Positions 7,384 through 14,001 of a DNA stretch of 15,333 nucleotides are shown one piece after another. The notes under the pieces are model-generated. The model ran no database searches, was not told where the DNA came from, and worked only from the letters and a program-made list of their open reading frames with translations. Made by a program: the position numbers and the translations under genes. This stretch comes from Lachnospiraceae bacterium UBA7225 (lineage in GTDB: Bacteria > Bacillota > Clostridia > Lachnospirales > Lachnospiraceae): assembly GCA_002473385.1 (NCBI GenBank), contig DKTR01000015.1, forward strand, positions 10,518 through 25,850. Direction: 5' to 3'. Numbering within the stretch: position 1 is the first letter of the stretch; the number at the start of each line of letters is the position of its first letter.

Positions 7384-8580
7384 ATGAAAAAGAAACTCAT
7401 GGCAGCAGTGCTTGCAGGAGCAATGATACTGTCTGCTACAGCATGCGGCGCGAAGGAAAAAGCTACAGAGCCGGAAACCTCGAGCGTTGTGCAGAATGAA
7501 ACAGAAACGACAGCTTCCGGTGAGACCTACAAAATTGCAATGGTTACAGACTCCGGTGATATCACAGACCAGTCCTTCAACCAGACGACCTACGAAGCCT
7601 GCAAGGCATTCGCAGAAGCAAATGGCGTAGATTTCAACTACTACAAACCGGACGGTGATTCTGACGAAGCCCGTATCGCTGCAGTAGACCAGGCATGTGC
7701 AGAGGGATATAACATTATTGTACTTCCGGGCTATCTGTTCGGTGCAACACTCAGAGAAGAATCCCCGGTTTATCCGGATGTAAAATTCATCGCGCTGGAT
7801 ATGTCTGAGGCAGACCTTCGCGGCGACCTTGGCGAGGATGTTCCGCTCTCCGATGTTTACAACACGGAAAATACTTACTGCGCAATTTACCAGGAAGAGA
7901 TTCCGGGTTACATGGCGGGTTATGCAGCCGTAAAGATGGGCTATAAGCACCTTGGCTTCCTGGGCGGTATGTCTGTGCCGGCAGTTATCCGCTATGGCTT
8001 TGGCTATGTACAGGGTGCAAACGCAGCTGCAGTAGAGCTTGGCATTGAAGATGAAGTGACGGTAGAGTATGCATACGGCGGACAGTTCTACGGCGATGCA
8101 GACATCACGGCGGCAATGGATACCTGGTACTCCACAAATGGTGTGGAAGCTGTATTCGCATGCGGCGGCGGCATCTATACATCTGCTGCAGAGGCAGCTG
8201 CAAAGGTTGGCGGCAAGGTGATTGGTGTTGACTCTGACCAGGCTCCGATTATCGATGCTTACGGCGAAGGCATGACACTTACTTCTGCAATGAAGGGGCT
8301 TGCTCCGACTGTAAACACTCTGCTTTCTGCAATTGTTCTGGAAGATACCTGGGCAGATTATGTTGGCAAGATCGACAATCTTGGTCTGGTATCCGAGAAT
8401 CCGGAAGACAATTACGTACAGCTTCCGATTGAGAGCACACAGTGGTCTGAGAACTTCACAGAAGACGACTACAAAGCGCTGGTAGCTTCTATGGTAGCTG
8501 GTGATATTAAGGTTGAGAATGGTATTGAGACTATGCCGGAGACCGCAATCACTGTAAACGATCTTGGAAATATTAAATAA
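7384..8580 (+). CDS. nupN: BMP-family nucleoside-binding lipoprotein of an ABC importer
   Basis: This is a 398-residue secreted lipoprotein. Residues 1-20 form a lipoprotein signal peptide (basic MKKK, hydrophobic core) ending in the lipobox LSATA-C21. A low-complexity Thr/Glu/Ser linker (about 22-48) precedes the BMP/Med domain (PF02608). Family motifs include VTDSGDITDQSFNQ (54-67), the EEIPGYMAGYAA stretch (171-182), GGMSVPAVIRYGFGYVQG (194-211) and ACGGGIY with VIGVDSDQ (259-265, 279-286). The family includes PnrA/TmpC of Treponema and NupN of B. subtilis, which bind purine or other nucleosides; some spirochaete members bind riboflavin. The ATPase and two permeases downstream are of the Nup type, which favours nucleosides. 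The exact ligand is inferred, not shown. The gene has its own promoter candidate and a hairpin behind it. Confidence 0.88.
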   Translation: MKKKLMAAVLAGAMILSATACGAKEKATEPETSSVVQNETETTASGETYKIAMVTDSGDITDQSFNQTTYEACKAFAEANGVDFNYYKPDGDSDEARIAAVDQACAEGYNIIVLPGYLFGATLREESPVYPDVKFIALDMSEADLRGDLGEDVPLSDVYNTENTYCAIYQEEIPGYMAGYAAVKMGYKHLGFLGGMSVPAVIRYGFGYVQGANAAAVELGIEDEVTVEYAYGGQFYGDADITAAMDTWYSTNGVEAVFACGGGIYTSAAEAAAKVGGKVIGVDSDQAPIIDAYGEGMTLTSAMKGLAPTVNTLLSAIVLEDTWADYVGKIDNLGLVSENPEDNYVQLPIESTQWSENFTEDDYKALVASMVAGDIKVENGIETMPETAITVNDLGNIK

Positions 8581-8595
8581 AATTTTTCCGACATA

Positions 8596-8656
8596 AAAAC
8601 GGAGCATCACGAAACAGCATATTATTGCTGCCAAGTGGTGCTCTTTGTCATTTTGC
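8596..8656 (+). terminator. Two-tier hairpin between binding-protein gene and ATPase gene
   Basis: The outer stem is GAGCATCAC (8602-8610) with GTGGTGCTC (8635-8643), 9 bp including one G-U pair. An inner stem CAGCA (8615-8619) with TGCTG (8626-8630) closes a 6-nt TATTAT loop. The 3' side continues TTTGTCATTTT, so termination is plausible but the T-run is interrupted. It probably acts as a partial terminator and mRNA 3'-end stabiliser, keeping the binding protein more abundant than the transporter. Confidence 0.7.
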
Positions 8657-8677
8657 ATAATATTTTCATCATTTTTC

Positions 8678-8706
8678 TTTAAATTGTGTAAAATCTATGT
8701 TAGAAT
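8678..8706 (+). promoter_or_regulatory. Extended -10 promoter candidate for the ATPase-permease genes
   Basis: TAGAAT (8701-8706) is preceded by TGT (8698-8700), giving an extended -10 element. At the 17-nt spacer distance the -35 position is TTTAAA (8678-8683), a poor match. The segment is AT-rich and lies between the hairpin and the ATPase start, so a second promoter here would re-initiate transcription. Confidence 0.5.
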
Positions 8707-8742
8707 ATAGACACGTGTGAGAGAGAAAGGGGGAAGGTGACA

Positions 8743-10281
8743 TTGGAAAATTATGCTGTCGAGATGCTTGGCATTACAAAACGGTTCCCGGGCATCATAG
8801 CAAATGATAATATCACTTTGCAGTTAAAAAAAGGTGAGATCCATGCGCTTCTTGGGGAAAACGGTGCGGGAAAGTCTACGCTGATGAGTGTCCTGTTCGG
8901 GCTGTATCAGCCGGAAGAGGGCGAAATCCGCAAGGATGGAAAGAAAGTAGAGATTAAGGATCCGAACGATGCAAATGATCTTGGAATCGGTATGGTTCAC
9001 CAGCACTTTAAGCTGGTGGAATGCTTCAGCGTTCTGGACAACATTATCCTTGGCGTGGAGACGACAAAAGGCGGCTTTCTGCAGAAGGCGGAGGCAAAGC
9101 GGAAGGTAATGGAGCTTTCTGAGAAATATGGTCTGCAGGTAGATCCCGATGCACTGGTTGAGGATATCACGGTCGGGATGCAGCAGCGCACAGAAATTCT
9201 GAAAATGCTGTACCGGGACAACGAGATTCTGATTTTTGACGAGCCGACGGCAGTGCTCACTCCCCAGGAGATCCAGGAACTGATGTCGATCATGAAAAAT
9301 CTGGCGGCGGAGGGAAAGAGTATCCTGTTTATTACCCATAAGCTTGCGGAGATTATGCAGGTTTCTGACCGCTGTACTGTTTTGCGGAAGGGAAAATATG
9401 TGGGTACTGTTGAAACAAAAAACACCACCCCGGAAAAGCTGTCTGCCATGATGGTCGGAAGAGATGTAAATTTTGCCGTGGAGAAAAAAGATGCCAGACC
9501 GGGTGAGGTCGTGCTGGATATCCAGGGAATGACAGTGGCATCAAAGAGACACAAAAATAATGCAGTGAACAATGTCAGCATGCAGGTGCACCGCGGTGAG
9601 ATTGTCTGTATTGCCGGCATCGACGGCAATGGACAGACGGAATTTGTCTATGGGCTGTCCGGACTGGAACCGTTAAAATCCGGTACTATCCGGCTGAATG
9701 GCGAGGATATCACCCATGCACCCATCCGGAAGCGTTCCGTTATGGGGATGAGCCATATTCCGGAGGACCGTCATAAGCACGGACTGGTACTCGATTATAC
9801 ACTGGAAAATAACATGGTGCTGCAGCGGTATTTTGAGCCGCAGTTCACCAATAGAGCGGGCTTTCTAAAGAAAAAGAACATCCGCTCTTACGCGGAGCGT
9901 CTGATTGAACAGTATGACGTGCGTTCCGGACAGGGACCTGTCACGCTGGCGCGTTCTATGTCGGGCGGAAACCAGCAGAAAGCGATAATTGCCCGTGAGA
10001 TTGATAAAAATCCGGAACTTCTGGTCGCGGTACAGCCGACAAGAGGATTGGATGTCGGTGCAATTGAATATATTCACAGCCAGCTTGTGGCGCAGCGCGA
10101 TGCCGGAAAGGGCGTGCTTCTCATCAGTCTGGAGCTGGATGAGGTTATGAATGTGTCAGACCGCATTCTCGTTATGTATGAGGGTGAGATTGTCGGAGAG
10201 TTTGACCCGAAGAAGGTAACGGTAGAGGAGCTGGGTCTGTATATGGCAGGCGCAAAGAAGGGAGGCAGCACAAATGAATAA
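8743..10281 (+). CDS. nupO: Nucleoside/BMP-type ABC transporter, double ATPase subunit
   Basis: This 512-residue cytoplasmic ATPase has two fused nucleotide-binding domains, as in RbsA/MglA-type and NupO proteins. I take the TTG at 8743 as start because AGGGGG/GGAAGG (8728-8737) is well spaced for it; a GTG at 8737 would have a ribosome site only about 3 nt away and adds two residues. Domain 1 has Walker A GENGAGKST (38-46), a VGMQQR signature (144-149), Walker B LIFDEPTA (163-170) and H199. Domain 2 has a degenerate Walker A, GIDGNGQTE (292-300), with Gln in place of Lys, the signature MSGGNQQK (406-413), and Walker B AVQPTRGLD (429-437) lacking the usual Asp-Glu. That degeneracy is normal for this family and implies one active ATP site. 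The 3' end overlaps the first permease gene by 8 nt. Confidence 0.9.
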   Translation: MENYAVEMLGITKRFPGIIANDNITLQLKKGEIHALLGENGAGKSTLMSVLFGLYQPEEGEIRKDGKKVEIKDPNDANDLGIGMVHQHFKLVECFSVLDNIILGVETTKGGFLQKAEAKRKVMELSEKYGLQVDPDALVEDITVGMQQRTEILKMLYRDNEILIFDEPTAVLTPQEIQELMSIMKNLAAEGKSILFITHKLAEIMQVSDRCTVLRKGKYVGTVETKNTTPEKLSAMMVGRDVNFAVEKKDARPGEVVLDIQGMTVASKRHKNNAVNNVSMQVHRGEIVCIAGIDGNGQTEFVYGLSGLEPLKSGTIRLNGEDITHAPIRKRSVMGMSHIPEDRHKHGLVLDYTLENNMVLQRYFEPQFTNRAGFLKKKNIRSYAERLIEQYDVRSGQGPVTLARSMSGGNQQKAIIAREIDKNPELLVAVQPTRGLDVGAIEYIHSQLVAQRDAGKGVLLISLELDEVMNVSDRILVMYEGEIVGEFDPKKVTVEELGLYMAGAKKGGSTNE

Positions 10282-11407
10282 AAAGGAAAAGAGAAGCCTC
10301 CTGCGCAACGGTGCGGTTCAGTCTCTGATTGCATCGCTGGCGTGCATTCTGCTTGGTCTTCTGGCTGGCTATATCGTACTGCTGCTGATCAATCCGGCAG
10401 GCGCGGGCAAGGCAATTACTGCTATTTTAAAGAATTTTATGTATTATCCGACAAAGATAAAGGCAATGCAGTATTTTGGAAGTACGCTGGTCAAAACGGC
10501 ACCGCTGCTTTTGTGTTCACTGTCTGTGCTGTTTGCCTACAAGGTAGGACTTTTTAATATCGGAGCGGCAGGACAATATGTGGCGGGAGCAGGCGCCTGT
10601 CTTTATTGTGCCCTGGCATTGCAGCTTCCATGGTATTTCTGCGTTCTGGCGGCAATTGTTGTGGGTGCAGCTCTGGCGGCCATTTCTGGTCTTCTGAAGG
10701 CATACTGCAATGTAAATGAGGTTATTTCCTGCATTATGCTGAACTGGATCGCGCTGTACGTGGTGAATATGCTGCTGTCGACAGTGAAGGATGCTTCCAG
10801 TCCATACTCGGAGGCTCTGACTGCAAAGAATCCGGGAGCGATTATCCCGTCCATGGGACTTTCGGCGATTTTTGCCAATAATAAATATGTGACGATCGCG
10901 CTTCCGCTGGCAGTTATAGTGGCGATCCTTGTGTGGGTGCTTCTGGAAAAAACAAAGCTTGGCTATGAGCTGAAGGCAACCGGATTAAACAAGCAGGCGG
11001 CAAAATACTGCGGCATGCGTGAGAAGTACAATATTATCCTCACGATGGCTATTTCCGGTGCACTTGCCGGCATGGGCGCTTCGTTCTACTATCTGACGGG
11101 CATGGAGCAGTGGGCAGTTACCCAGACAAGTGTTCCGGGTATGGGCTTTAACGGGATTGCTGCGGCATTTTTAGGAGGTCTGCATCCGATCGGGGCAATT
11201 TTTTCATCCTATTTTATCCAGCATATTACCAGCGGCGGCGCGTATGTGGACAAGTCGATGTATTGCTCACAGATTTCGGATCTGATTTCCGCTCTGATTA
11301 TTTATCTGTGCGGGTTCGTATTCTTCTTCAAGCTCTGGCTGAACAGGCTTCTGGACAGACGGGATGAAAAGCGCGCGGCGCAGGGACAGAAAGGAGGCGA
11401 GGCATAA
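10274..11407 (+). CDS. nupP: Nucleoside-type ABC transporter permease 1
   Basis: This is a 377-residue inner-membrane permease of the BPD_transp_2 family (NupP/YufP-like). The ATG at 10274 has GGAGG at 10261-10265, 8 nt upstream, and overlaps the ATPase stop. A basic N-terminus (KKEKR) precedes about 9-10 hydrophobic helices. Diagnostic segments are FNIGAAGQYVAGA (94-106), NEVISCIMLNWIA (148-160) and the coupling region around residues 236-250 (TGLNKQAAKYCGMRE), which faces the ATPase. A long charged C-terminal tail (360-377) is rich in Arg, Lys and Gln. It pairs with the second permease to form a heterodimeric pore for the ligand delivered by the lipoprotein. Its TAA stop shares a base with the next ATG (TAATG), so expression of the two permeases is coupled. 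Confidence 0.88.
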   Translation: MNKKEKRSLLRNGAVQSLIASLACILLGLLAGYIVLLLINPAGAGKAITAILKNFMYYPTKIKAMQYFGSTLVKTAPLLLCSLSVLFAYKVGLFNIGAAGQYVAGAGACLYCALALQLPWYFCVLAAIVVGAALAAISGLLKAYCNVNEVISCIMLNWIALYVVNMLLSTVKDASSPYSEALTAKNPGAIIPSMGLSAIFANNKYVTIALPLAVIVAILVWVLLEKTKLGYELKATGLNKQAAKYCGMREKYNIILTMAISGALAGMGASFYYLTGMEQWAVTQTSVPGMGFNGIAAAFLGGLHPIGAIFSSYFIQHITSGGAYVDKSMYCSQISDLISALIIYLCGFVFFFKLWLNRLLDRRDEKRAAQGQKGGEA

Positions 11408-12348
11408 TGCTGCTTTTAGTACAATATACATTGATATTTGCTTCCGTTCTGATTCTGGTAGCGCTTGGCGGATGTTTTTCAGAGCACAGCGGCGTTATAA
11501 ACATCGGATTAGAGGGTATTATGGTTATGGGAGCGCTTGGCGGAGCGCTGATGCTGAAATTTGTTCCGGCGACCGTACCGGCAGTCGTCATGATCGTGCT
11601 GGTTATTGCAGCAGCGGTTCTGGTTGGAATGCTGTATTCCCTGCTGCTTGCAGTGGCGGCGATTAATTTTAAGGCGGATCAGACGCTGGTCGGCACTGCA
11701 CTGAACCTGCTTGGCACCGCGGCGGCAGTGGTTATCGTGAGAGCGATTAATATGGCGGAGAACAAGGATAACGTATCCTCTACAATTACCTACATTAACA
11801 GCAAAAAAGCATTCCTGGTGCGCATCGGCGGATTTGAGTTCAACTGGTTTATGCTGATTGCAGCGATTGCACTGGTGGTATCCTACATTGTACTTTACAA
11901 GACCAGATTCGGGCTTCGCCTTCAGGCGTGCGGTGAGCATCCGCAGGCGGCGGATTCTGTCGGAATTAATGTGTACAAGATGCGTTACGCGGGTGTACTG
12001 ATCTCGGGTCTGCTCGGCGGTCTGGGTGGTATCGTGTACATTACAGCAGGTGTGAGCGAATGGAAATTTGAAAACGGTGTGGCAGGTTTTGGGTTCCTGG
12101 CGCTTGCCGTTATGATTTTCGGACAGTGGAAGCCGGTGAATATCGGTATCGCGGCTCTTTTGTTTGGACTGTTCCGCGCATTGTCCAATGTATATACCGG
12201 ATTCCCGGCACTGGTGGCACTGAAGCTTCCGAGTACCATTTACAATATGTTGCCTTACATTATTTCTCTGGTAGTGCTTGCCTTTACCTCAGGCAAGTCG
12301 CGCGCGCCGAAGGCAGAAGGTATTCCTTACGATAAAGGACAGCGGTAA
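11407..12348 (+). CDS. nupQ: Nucleoside-type ABC transporter permease 2
   Basis: This 313-residue BPD_transp_2 permease (NupQ/YufQ-like) has a length typical for the second permease of these importers. The ATG at 11407 overlaps the previous stop, with AAAGGAGG about 12 nt upstream. About eight to nine hydrophobic helices are visible. Hallmarks are the N-terminal INIGLEGIMVMGA (31-43), the cytoplasmic coupling segment GEHPQAADSVGINVYKMR (176-193), and the glycine-rich SGLLGGLGG (200-208) that follows. It is the last gene of the importer operon. About 95 nt after its stop comes a very strong terminator, with a separate inverted repeat in between. Confidence 0.88.
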   Translation: MLLLVQYTLIFASVLILVALGGCFSEHSGVINIGLEGIMVMGALGGALMLKFVPATVPAVVMIVLVIAAAVLVGMLYSLLLAVAAINFKADQTLVGTALNLLGTAAAVVIVRAINMAENKDNVSSTITYINSKKAFLVRIGGFEFNWFMLIAAIALVVSYIVLYKTRFGLRLQACGEHPQAADSVGINVYKMRYAGVLISGLLGGLGGIVYITAGVSEWKFENGVAGFGFLALAVMIFGQWKPVNIGIAALLFGLFRALSNVYTGFPALVALKLPSTIYNMLPYIISLVVLAFTSGKSRAPKAEGIPYDKGQR

Positions 12349-12380
12349 TGTGCTGTGCATTTCCATAATTGAGCGCCTGC

Positions 12381-12418
12381 CGTCGATTTTTTCGTGCTGC
12401 GCACTCTCTAAATCGACG
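12381..12418. repeat. Perfect 9-bp inverted repeat with nested hairpin
   Basis: CGTCGATTT (12381-12389) and AAATCGACG (12410-12418) are perfect inverted copies. Inside the 20-nt loop, GTGC (12394-12397) and GCAC (12401-12404) form a second small stem around TGC. There is no T-run after the right arm, so it does not look like a classic terminator in the + direction. It could be a 3'-UTR stability or processing element, a protein-binding site, or the first half of a double terminator. Confidence 0.6.
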
Positions 12419-12438
12419 AATATGTATAAAAGAGAGAG

Positions 12439-12476
12439 AAAAGGAGACACTATCGTCAATAGAGTGTCTCCTTTTT
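12439..12476 (+). terminator. Strong Rho-independent terminator
   Basis: GGAGACACT (12443-12451) pairs perfectly with AGTGTCTCC (12463-12471) around an 11-nt loop. The flanking AAAA (12439-12442) and TTTTT (12472-12476) extend the stem and supply the U-tract. It ends the nup-type operon and, because of the A-run on the left, may also work in the opposite direction. Transcription of spoVAD must therefore start downstream, or within or beyond this hairpin. Confidence 0.88.
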
Positions 12477-12479
12477 ACG

Positions 12480-12561
12480 TTGCCATGCATCCGGAAGAAG
12501 CTGCCGGTGACAGGTCCTGCAGATTGCCATGTATCCGAAGGGAGCTGCCAGTGGCAGGTCC
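12480..12561. repeat. Imperfect 38-nt direct repeat in the spoVAD leader
   Basis: Two 38-nt copies lie at 12480-12517 and 12524-12561 (44-nt period). They match at 32 of 38 positions and all six differences are transitions. Each begins TTGCCATG and ends CAGGTCC. The second copy contains a near-palindrome: arms 12540-12550 and 12552-12562, 10 of 11 bp paired, centred on G12551. The region is open in the spoVAD frame, but the 44-nt period is not a multiple of three, so the two copies encode different peptides and a coding role is unlikely. The region between terminator and spoVAD holds nothing else I can name; no convincing forespore sigma-G promoter was found. Confidence 0.7.
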
Positions 12562-12586
12562 CGTAGGTGCCGCAGTAAAGGAGGAG

Positions 12587-13621
12587 ATGCACAGAAAGGT
12601 TGTGGAAATGATGAAGCAGATGACAGGAAAGCAAAGTATACAATTTGACAGAGCACCGCATATCATCGGCTTTTCTTCTGTGGTGGGTAAAAAAGAGGGA
12701 GAAGGGCCGCTGGCGAATGCGTTTGATCTGATCTGCAGTGATGATCGTTTTGGAGAAGACAACTGGGAAAAATCGGAGAGCACAATGCAGAATGAAGCAA
12801 TGAAGGCGGCATTGCAGCACGCCGGTCTTTGTCCGGCGCAGGTGCGCTATCTGTTTGGAGGAGATCTTCTGGGGCAGCTTATTGCCACATCCTTCGGCAT
12901 GGAGAATCTGGACATACCACTGTTCGGGCTGTACGGTGCCTGTTCTACCTGCGGGGAATCGCTTTCGCTTGCGGCTATGGCGGTAGCGGGCGGCTATGCC
13001 GATTATGCGGCGGCAATCACCTCCAGTCATTTTGCCAGTGCGGAGAAGCAGTTCCGTTTCCCGCTTGGTTATGGAAATCAGCGTCCGCTTGCGGCAACCT
13101 GGACAGTGACGGGCAGCGGTGCATTTATTCTTGCAGAGAAGGGCGGACATGCGCGCGTTACCGGAATCACGACAGGAAAAGTGGTCGATTTTGGGGTGAA
13201 GGATTCGCTGAATATGGGAGCCTGCATGGCTCCGGCAGCCTGCGATACTATTTATCAGAATCTGATGGATTTTAACCGGCAGCCGGACGCTTACGATAAA
13301 ATCATTACCGGTGATCTCGGCTATGTGGGACAGACGATTCTGATTGATCTTCTGAAGGAAAAAGGGTTTGATATCACAAAGGTGCATATGGACTGCGGAA
13401 TTGAAATTTATGACCGGGAGACGCAGGATACGCATTCCGGAGGGAGCGGCTGCGGATGTTCGGCAGTGACGCTTGCGGCAATGGTTCTGCCCAAAATCCG
13501 CAAGGGCGTCTGGAAGCGTGTGCTGTTTGTGCCAACCGGGGCGCTGCTCTCCACGGTGAGCTTTAACGAAGGGCAGAGTGTGCCAGGGATCGCGCATGCG
13601 GTTGTAATCGAGCATTGCTAA
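12587..13621 (+). CDS. spoVAD: Stage V sporulation protein AD (SpoVAD)
   Basis: This is a 344-residue thiolase-fold protein of the SpoVA channel that carries Ca-dipicolinic acid into the forespore and out at germination; SpoVAD itself binds dipicolinate. The sequence aligns well with B. subtilis SpoVAD (about 338 residues). Matching parts are TGKQ near the start, GPLANAFD (40-47), AGDLL-like GGDLLGQ (91-97), GACSTCGES (117-125), TSSHFASAEKQFRFP (145-159), TVTGSGA (173-179), MAPAACDTI (214-222), TGDLGYVG (241-248), GGSGCGCSA (285-293) and TGALLS (317-322). The start is uncertain. The ATG at 12587 sits only 2 nt after AAAGGAGG (12577-12584); ATGs at 12608, 12611 or 12620 fit homologue length better, and 12608 has AAAGG 8 nt upstream. 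An in-frame ATG at 12485 would add the repeat region but lacks a ribosome site. spoVAE follows after 20 nt. Confidence 0.9.
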   Translation: MHRKVVEMMKQMTGKQSIQFDRAPHIIGFSSVVGKKEGEGPLANAFDLICSDDRFGEDNWEKSESTMQNEAMKAALQHAGLCPAQVRYLFGGDLLGQLIATSFGMENLDIPLFGLYGACSTCGESLSLAAMAVAGGYADYAAAITSSHFASAEKQFRFPLGYGNQRPLAATWTVTGSGAFILAEKGGHARVTGITTGKVVDFGVKDSLNMGACMAPAACDTIYQNLMDFNRQPDAYDKIITGDLGYVGQTILIDLLKEKGFDITKVHMDCGIEIYDRETQDTHSGGSGCGCSAVTLAAMVLPKIRKGVWKRVLFVPTGALLSTVSFNEGQSVPGIAHAVVIEHC

Positions 13622-13641
13622 AAAAATCAGGAGGAAATGAT

Positions 13642-13998
13642 ATGGAATATATTACTGCTTTCTGGGTGGGCGGGCTGATCTGTGCACTGGTGCAGATTCT
13701 TTTAGAAAAGACGAAGCTGATGCCGGGACGTGTTATGGTAATTCTGGTGGTGACGGGGGCGATTCTCGGTGCGCTTGGCATTTACAGACCCTTCCAGGAA
13801 TTTGCCGGGGCGGGGGCGGGCGTACCGCTGCTCGGGTTCGGAAATGTGATCTGGGAGGGCATGAAGGAGGCAATCGACAAAGAAGGCTTTATCGGGCTGT
13901 TTAAGGGCGGCTTCACAGCAGGCGCCGCCGGGATCGGGGCAGCGCTGATCTTTTCTTATATCGCAAGTCTTCTCTGTCAGCCGAAGATGAAAAAATAG
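13642..13998 (+). CDS. spoVAE: Stage V sporulation protein AE (SpoVAE, membrane)
   Basis: This is a 118-residue hydrophobic protein matching the SpoVAE (SpoVAEb) family, a membrane part of the SpoVA dipicolinic acid channel in the inner spore membrane. The start ATG at 13642 has AGGAGG (13629-13634) 7 nt upstream. Helices are visible at about residues 5-20, 28-48, 60-75 and 89-112. Typical stretches are FWVGGLICALVQILLEKTK near the start, PGRVMVILVVTGAILGALG, and a glycine/alanine-rich GGFTAGAAGIGAA near the end, followed by a short basic tail. It lies 20 nt after spoVAD and is surely co-transcribed with it. The stop is only 3 nt from the end of the opposing ROK gene, so any terminator must lie inside that gene. 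Confidence 0.9.
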   Translation: MEYITAFWVGGLICALVQILLEKTKLMPGRVMVILVVTGAILGALGIYRPFQEFAGAGAGVPLLGFGNVIWEGMKEAIDKEGFIGLFKGGFTAGAAGIGAALIFSYIASLLCQPKMKK

Positions 13999-14001
13999 AC
14001 T

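Noticed and set aside
7306..8658. Long minus-strand open frame (450 codons) across the lipoprotein gene
   Set aside because: It is antisense to a clear BMP gene, rich in Cys, Arg and His as expected of a mirror of biased codons, has no ribosome site or recognisable domain, and runs through the hairpin.
12381..12418. Spo0A box in the inverted repeat
   Set aside because: CGTCGAT matches the TGTCGAA consensus at only five of seven positions, which is not enough.
12480..12561. CRISPR array
   Set aside because: Only two imperfect repeats with a 6-nt gap, no spacers of CRISPR length and no cas genes.
12278..12586. N-terminal extension of SpoVAD back to 12278 or 12485
   Set aside because: It would run through permease coding sequence and a strong terminator, lacks ribosome sites, and SpoVAD homologues start near the TGKQ segment. 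Only the open frame through the repeat is noted.
12421..12586. Sigma-G promoter for spoVAD
   Set aside because: GAATA and GTATA strings occur near 12418-12428, but no CATnnTA-like -10 box lies at the right spacing; not reported as a feature.
12284..13615. Minus-strand open frame of 443 codons opposite spoVAD
   Set aside because: Low-complexity, His/Arg-rich shadow of the spoVAD coding strand with no ribosome site and no family resemblance.
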